Positions 58,740 to 64,000 of a stretch of DNA of 64,000 bases are shown in pieces (the first letter of the stretch is position 1; each line of letters opens with the position of its first letter). Source of the DNA: Apium graveolens (taxonomy: Eukaryota; Streptophyta; Magnoliopsida; Apiales; Apiaceae); the NCBI RefSeq assembly GCF_009905375.1, contig NW_027417502.1, positions 62,001 through 126,000 of the forward strand. The letters run 5' to 3'. Position numbers and translations under genes: made by a program. The notes beneath the pieces are model-generated. The model searched no databases. It was given only the letters and a program-made list of their open reading frames with translations, and was not told the origin of the DNA.

Positions 58740-59307
58740 TGTTATGGATAAGATTTCAAGGTTATTACTTGCTGTATTTAATACTAGGATTCGGGAGCTC
58801 AAGGCCTTTAATGGCTGCTCTCGTGTTTCATGACTCAATCTGCCTTTACGAGATGCCTACGTATCTCTGTGAATTAGAGAATCAAGCCAAAAAACGTAGT
58901 TCTGATTTGTGGGGTGAGGCCCCTTATATAGATGTGGGAGTCCTTGAATTGGACTTGGTATAGGAGACTTGGTGGACAAGCCTCTGAATTAGGATAGACT
59001 TAGGAGTCCTAGGAAGTAGGAAGCTGATTCCTTATCCTTATAGGTCCCCTTGAGGCTAATCTATAAGGATTTATATCCTTCTCGGGACTCTTCTCAATAG
59101 CTGATTTTTCCCTTATTAATTAATTACGAAATTAATTAATAATTAGGGCTTTTGGGCCTTTTTTATTCCATCAGGCCTGATCTGGTCCATCAGGCTTAAC
59201 CTTTCTGGTCTGAGTTTCATATATCTTTTTATTGGGCCTAGCAGCCCACAGCTTGTACAATTAATGCAGTATTTAATTATACAATCATAATTTATTTATC
59301 CCTATCA
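58740..59307 (-). repeat. 5' LTR of the Tat element
   Basis: 568 bp, same ends as the LTR at 48612-49178. Its outer edge (CCCTATCA) meets satellite sequence (GACTCGTATG) without any filler. Confidence 0.9.
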
Positions 59308-62300
59308 GACTCGTATGAAACTGGTACAAAGAGGTGGTTAAAGGATTTCGAATTGCATGTATATGATGTTCATAGGTTAAATATACCAATATATGGTGGC
59401 AAGTGACTCTTATAGGGTGCAAAGTGACTTAAATATGGTGAAGAGTGACTTACATGGTTGATTAGAGCCAAAATGTTTCCCAAAATTGACTCGTATAAAA
59501 GTGGTACCAAGAGGTGGTTAAAGGACGTTAAATTGCATGTAAATGATGTTAACATGTCAATTGTACCAATATATGGTGGCAAGTGACTCTTATAGGGTGC
59601 AAAGTGACTCTAGTATGGTAAAGAGTGACTTACATGGTTGATTAGAGTCAAAATGTGGCCCTAATTAACTTATATAAAAGTGGTACCAAGAGGGGGTTAA
59701 AAGATGTCAAATTGCATGTATTTGATGTTAATAGGTCAATTGTACCAATTTATCGTGGCAAGTGACTCTTATAGGGTGCAAAGTGACTCTAATATGGTGA
59801 AGAGTGACTTACATGGTTAATTAGAGTCAAAATGTGGCCCTAATTGACTTATATAAAAGTGGTACCAAGAGGTGGTTAAAAGATGTCAAATTGCATGTAT
59901 ATGATGTTAATAGGTCAATTGTACCAATATATGGTGGCAAGTGACTCTTATAGGGTGCAAAGTGACTCTAATATGGTGAAGTGTGACTTACATTGTTGAT
60001 TAGAGCCAAAATGTTTCCCAAAATTGACTCGTATAAAAGTGGTACCAAGAGGTGGTTAAAGGATGTTAAATTGCATGTAGATGATGTTAACATGTCAATT
60101 GTACCAATATATGGTGGCAAGTGACTCTTATAGGGTGCAAAGTGACTCTAATATGGTGAAGAGTGACTTACATGGTTGATTAGAGCCAAAATATGGTCCT
60201 AAATTGACTTGTATAAAAGTGGTACAGAGAGGTGGTTAAAGGATGTCAAATTGCATGTATATGAAGTTAATAGATCAATTGTACCAATATATGGTGGCAA
60301 GTGAGTCTTATAGGGTGCAAAGTGAATCTAATATGGTGAAGAGTGACTTACATAGTTGATTAGAGTAAAAATGTGGCCCTAATTGACTAATATAAAACTG
60401 GTTCCAAGAGGTGGTTAAAAGATGTCAAATTGCAGTAGATGATGTTAACATGTCAATTGTACCATTATATGGTGGTAAGTGACTCTTATAAGGTGCAAAG
60501 GGACTTTAATAAGGTGAAGAGTGACTTACCTGGTTAATTAGAGTAAAAATGTGGCCCATATTGACTTATATAAAAATGGTACCAAGAGGTGTTTAAAGGA
60601 TGTCAAATTGCATGTATATGATGTTAATAGGTCAATTGTACCAATATATGGTTGCAAATGACTCTTATAGGGTGCAAAGTGACTTAAATATGGTGAAGAG
60701 TGATTTACATGGTTGATTAGAGCCAAAATGTTTCCCAAAATTGACTCGTATAAAAGTGGTACCGAGAGGTGGTTAAAAGATGTCAAATTGCATGTATATG
60801 ATGTTAATAGGTCAGTTGTACCAATATATGGTGGAAAGTGACTCTTATAGGGTGCAAAGTGACTCTAATATGGTGAAGTGTGACTTACATTGTTGATTAG
60901 AGCCAAAATGTTTCCCAAATTTGACTCGTATAAAACTGGTACCAAGAGGTGGTTAAAGGATGTTAAATTGCATGTAGATGATGTTAACATGTCAATTGTA
61001 CCAATATATGGTGGCAAGTGACTCTTATAGGGTGCAAAGTGACTCTAATATGGTGAAGAGTGACTTACATGGTTAATTAGAGCCAAAATATGAGCCTAAA
61101 TTGACTTTTATAAAAGTGGTATATAGAGGTGGTTAAAGGATGTCAAATTGCATGTATATGATGTTAATAGGTCAATTGTACCAATATATGGTGGCAAGAG
61201 ACTCGTATAGGTTGCAAAGTGACTCTAATATGGTGAAGAGTGACTTACATGGTTGATTAGAGTCAAAATATGGCCCTAAATTGACTTGTATAAAAGTGGT
61301 ACCAAGAGGTGGATAAAGGATGTCAAATTGCATGTATATGAAGTTAATAGATAAACTGTCCCTATATATGGTGGCAAGAGACTCTTATAGGGTGCAAAGT
61401 GACTCTAATATGGTGAAGAGTGACTTACATAGTTTATTGCATCCAAAATGTTGCCCAAAATTGACTCGTATGAAACTGGTACAAAGAGGTGGTTAAAGGA
61501 TGTCAAATTGCATGTATATGATGTTGATAGGTTAATTGTACCAATATATGGTGGCAAGTGACTCTTATAGGGTGCAAAGTGACTTAAATATGGTGAAGAG
61601 TGACTTACATGGTTGATTAGAGCCAAAATGTTTCCCAAAATTGACTCGTATAAAAGTGGTACTAAGAGGTGGTTAAAGGATGTTAAATTGCATGTAGATG
61701 ATGTTAACATGTCAATTGTACCAATATATGGTGGCAAGTGACTCTTATAGGGTGCAAAGTGACTCTAATATGGTGAAGAGTGACTTACATGGTTGATTAG
61801 AGCCAAAATATGGGCCTAAATTGACTTGTATAAAAGTGGTACATAGAGGTGGTTAAAGGATGTCAAATTGCATGTATATGATGTTAATAGGTCAATTGTA
61901 CCAATATATGGTGGCAAGAGACTCGTATAGGTTGCAAAGTGACTCTAATATGGTGAAGAGTGAATTACATGGTTGATTAGAGTCAAAATATGGCCCTAAA
62001 TTGACTTGTATAAAAGTGGTACCAAGAGGTGGTTAAAGGATGTCAAATTGCATGTCTATGAAGTTAATAGATCAATTGTACCTATATATGGTGGCAAGAG
62101 ACTATTATAGGGTGCAAAGTGACTCTAATATGGTGAAGAGTGACTTAAATAGTTTATTACATCCAAAATGTTGCCCAAAATTGACTCGTATGAAACTGGT
62201 ACAAAGAGGTGGTTAAAGGATGTCAAATTGCATGTATATGATGTTGATAGGTTAATTGTACCAATATATGGTGGCAAGTGACTCTTATAGGGTGCAAAGT

Positions 62301-64000
62301 GACTTAAATATGGTGAAGAGTGACTTACATGGTTGATTAGAGCCAAAATGTTTACCAAAATTGACTCATATAAAAGTGATACCAAGAGGTGGTTAAAGGA
62401 CGTTAAATTGCATGTAGATGATGTTAACATGTCAATTTTACCAGTATATGGTGGCAAGTGACTCTTATAGGGTGCAAAGTTACTCTAATATGGTGAAGAG
62501 TGACTTACATGGTTGATTAGAGTCAAAATGTGGCCCTAATTGACTTATATAAGAGTGGTACCAAGAGGTGGTTAAAAGATGTCAAATTGCATGTATATGA
62601 TGTTAATAGGTCAATTGTACCAATTTATCGTGGCAAGTGACTCTTATAGGGTGCAAAGTGACTCTAATATGGTGAAGAGTGACTTACATGGTTAATTAGA
62701 GTGAAAATGTGGCCCTAATTGACTTATATAAAAGTGGTACCAAGAGGTGGTTAAAAGATGTCAAATTGCATGTATATGATGTTGATAGGTCAATTGTACC
62801 AATATATGGTGGCAAGTGACTCTTATAGGGTACAAAGTGACTCTAATATGGTGAAGAGTGACTTACATGGTTAATTAGAGTCAAAATATGGGCCTAAAAT
62901 GACTTGTATAAAAGTGGTACATAGAGGTGGTTAAAAGATATCAAATTGCATTTATATGATGTAAATAGGTCAATTGTACCAATATATGGTGGCAAGAGAC
63001 TCGTATATGTTGCGAAGTGACTCTAATATGGTGAAGAGTGACTTACATGGTTGATTATAGTCAAAATATGGCCCTAAATTGACTTTTATAAAAGTGGTAC
63101 CAAGAGGTGGTTAAAAGATGTCAAATTGCATGTATATGATGTTAATAGGTCAATTATACCAATATGTGTTGGCAAGTGACTCTTATACGGTGCAAAGTGA
63201 CTCTAATATGGTGAATAGTGACTTACATTGTTGATTAGAGCCAAAATGTTTCCCAAAATTGAATCGTATAAAAGTGGTACCAAGAGGTGGTTAAAGGATG
63301 TTAAATTGCATGTAGATGATGTTAACATGTCAATTGTACCAATATATGGTGGCAAGTGACTTTTATATGGTGCAAAGTGACTCTAATATGGTGAAGAGTG
63401 ACTTACATGGTTGATTAGAGCCAAAATATGGTCCTAAATTGACTTGTATAAAAGTGGTACAGAGAGGTGGTTAAAGGATGCAAATTGCATGTATATGAAG
63501 TTAATAGATCAATCGTACAAATATATGGTGGCAAGTGAGTCTGATAGGGTGCAAAGTGACTCTAATATGGTGAAGAGTGACTTACATAGTTGATTAGAGT
63601 GAAAATGTGGCCCTAATTGACTTATATAAAACTGGTTCCAAGAGGTGGTTAAAAGATGTCAAATTGCAGTAGATGATGTTAACATGTCAATTGTACCATT
63701 ATATGGTGGCAAGTGACTCTTATAAGGTGCAAAGGAACTTTAATATGGTGAAGAGTGACTTACATGGTTAATTAGAGTAAAAATGTGGCCCATATTGACT
63801 TATATAAAAATGGTACCAAGAGGTGTTTAAAGGATGTCAAATTGCATGTATATGATGTTAATAGGTCAATTGTACCAATATATGGTTGCAAGTGACTCTT
63901 ATAGGGTGCAAAGTGACTTAAATATGGTGAAGAGTGATTTACATGGTTGATTAGAGCCAAAATGTTTCCCAAAATTGACTCGTATAAAAGTGGTACCGAG
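59308..64000. repeat. 180-bp satellite DNA array (about 26 monomers, continues past the window)
   Basis: Direct repeats of 180 bp (a few of 179 or shorter). A monomer runs ttgactcgtataaaagtggt, accaagaggtggttaaagga, ttgcatgta, a variable ~25 bases, ttgtaccaatatatggtggc, then three 21-bp subrepeats each beginning gtgact, and ends attagagccaaaatg. Monomers fall into types (for example tttcccaaaa, tggccctaat, tatggNcctaaa at the join) in ordered series. Open frames of up to 110 codons on the minus strand are a by-product of the 180-bp period (60 codons) and are not annotated as genes. Period and arrangement are typical of plant centromeric or heterochromatic satellites, but location cannot be inferred. 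Confidence 0.95.

Larger units (their letters stand above)
48612..59307 (-). mobile_element. Near-complete Ty3/gypsy Tat-lineage LTR retrotransposon (10.7 kb)
   Basis: Minus-strand element: 5' LTR 58740-59307, primer site, gag-protease-RT-RNase H (58707-54637), second RNase H plus integrase (54731-53001), antisense extra ORF on the plus strand (50784-52641), tandem repeats, purine tract, 3' LTR 48612-49178. The archaeal-type second RNase H between RNase H and integrase, the extra ORF and the 3' tandem arrays place it in the Tat lineage (Retand/Ogre relatives). LTRs differ at about 15 of 567 sites by eye. Flanking pentamers do not match (ATAAG left, GACTC right): one side is the receptor-kinase unit, the other is satellite. 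Confidence 0.9.

Noticed and set aside
59370..63972. Six minus-strand frames in the satellite
   Set aside because: Periodic translations of a 180-bp repeat; no start context or outside homology.
1..64000. tRNA, rRNA or other structured RNA genes
   Set aside because: None recognised by eye on either strand; a covariance-model scan would be needed to exclude small ones.

Overview
The window is nuclear DNA of a flowering plant, most likely a eudicot. It is AT-rich, its genes have introns, and it carries an RPK2-type leucine-rich-repeat receptor kinase, a Ninja/AFP-family repressor gene, Kunitz-inhibitor fragments, a CACTA transposon end, a Ty3/gypsy Tat-lineage retrotransposon and a 180-bp satellite. 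The species cannot be named from the sequence.

Layout. (1) 1-174 is the end of a CACTA transposon, followed by a broken Kunitz-inhibitor fragment and its flank (178-1010). (2) 1268-51384 is one segment present three times head to tail: 1268-16333 (15.07 kb), 16334-33857 (17.52 kb) and 33858-51384 (17.53 kb). Each unit contains, in order: a receptor-kinase pseudogene without its 5' end, a Kunitz fragment, an AT-rich block carrying a small Mutator-like element, a Ninja/AFP-like gene on the minus strand, a second copy of that gene's first exons, a small gene resembling complex I subunit B14.5a/NDUFA7, and the 3' LTR, tandem repeats and antisense extra ORF of a Tat retrotransposon. Both internal junctions are the same base-precise fusion of the retrotransposon's extra ORF to the receptor kinase's LRR region, over a 4-bp TTTG overlap. 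Units 2 and 3 carry an additional 2.47-kb block; unit 1 looks like a recombinant that lost it. (3) After the third unit the retrotransposon runs on to its other LTR (whole element 48612-59307, minus strand, 10.7 kb). It has gag, protease, RT, RNase H, a second RNase H, integrase and an antisense intron-containing extra ORF. (4) 59308-64000 is a 180-bp satellite array.

In unit 1 the Ninja-like gene can be spliced on paper into an intact three-exon frame and the NDUFA7-like gene is open. The receptor kinase is broken in every unit, although its kinase half is open and keeps its catalytic motifs in all three. The retrotransposon polyprotein carries frameshifts, so it is probably no longer autonomous. 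About 27-36 kb holds many one-base homopolymer differences from the other units, which looks like poorly polished long-read consensus; frame breaks found only there should not be trusted.

No unknown defence or enzymatic system was found. The most notable feature is a locus built by repeated duplication at several scales (21 bp, 41 bp, 79 bp, 180 bp, 2.1 kb, 2.47 kb, 17.5 kb). Its largest step placed receptor-kinase sequence directly behind a retrotransposon's antisense gene, with that gene's promoter and an in-frame ATG.
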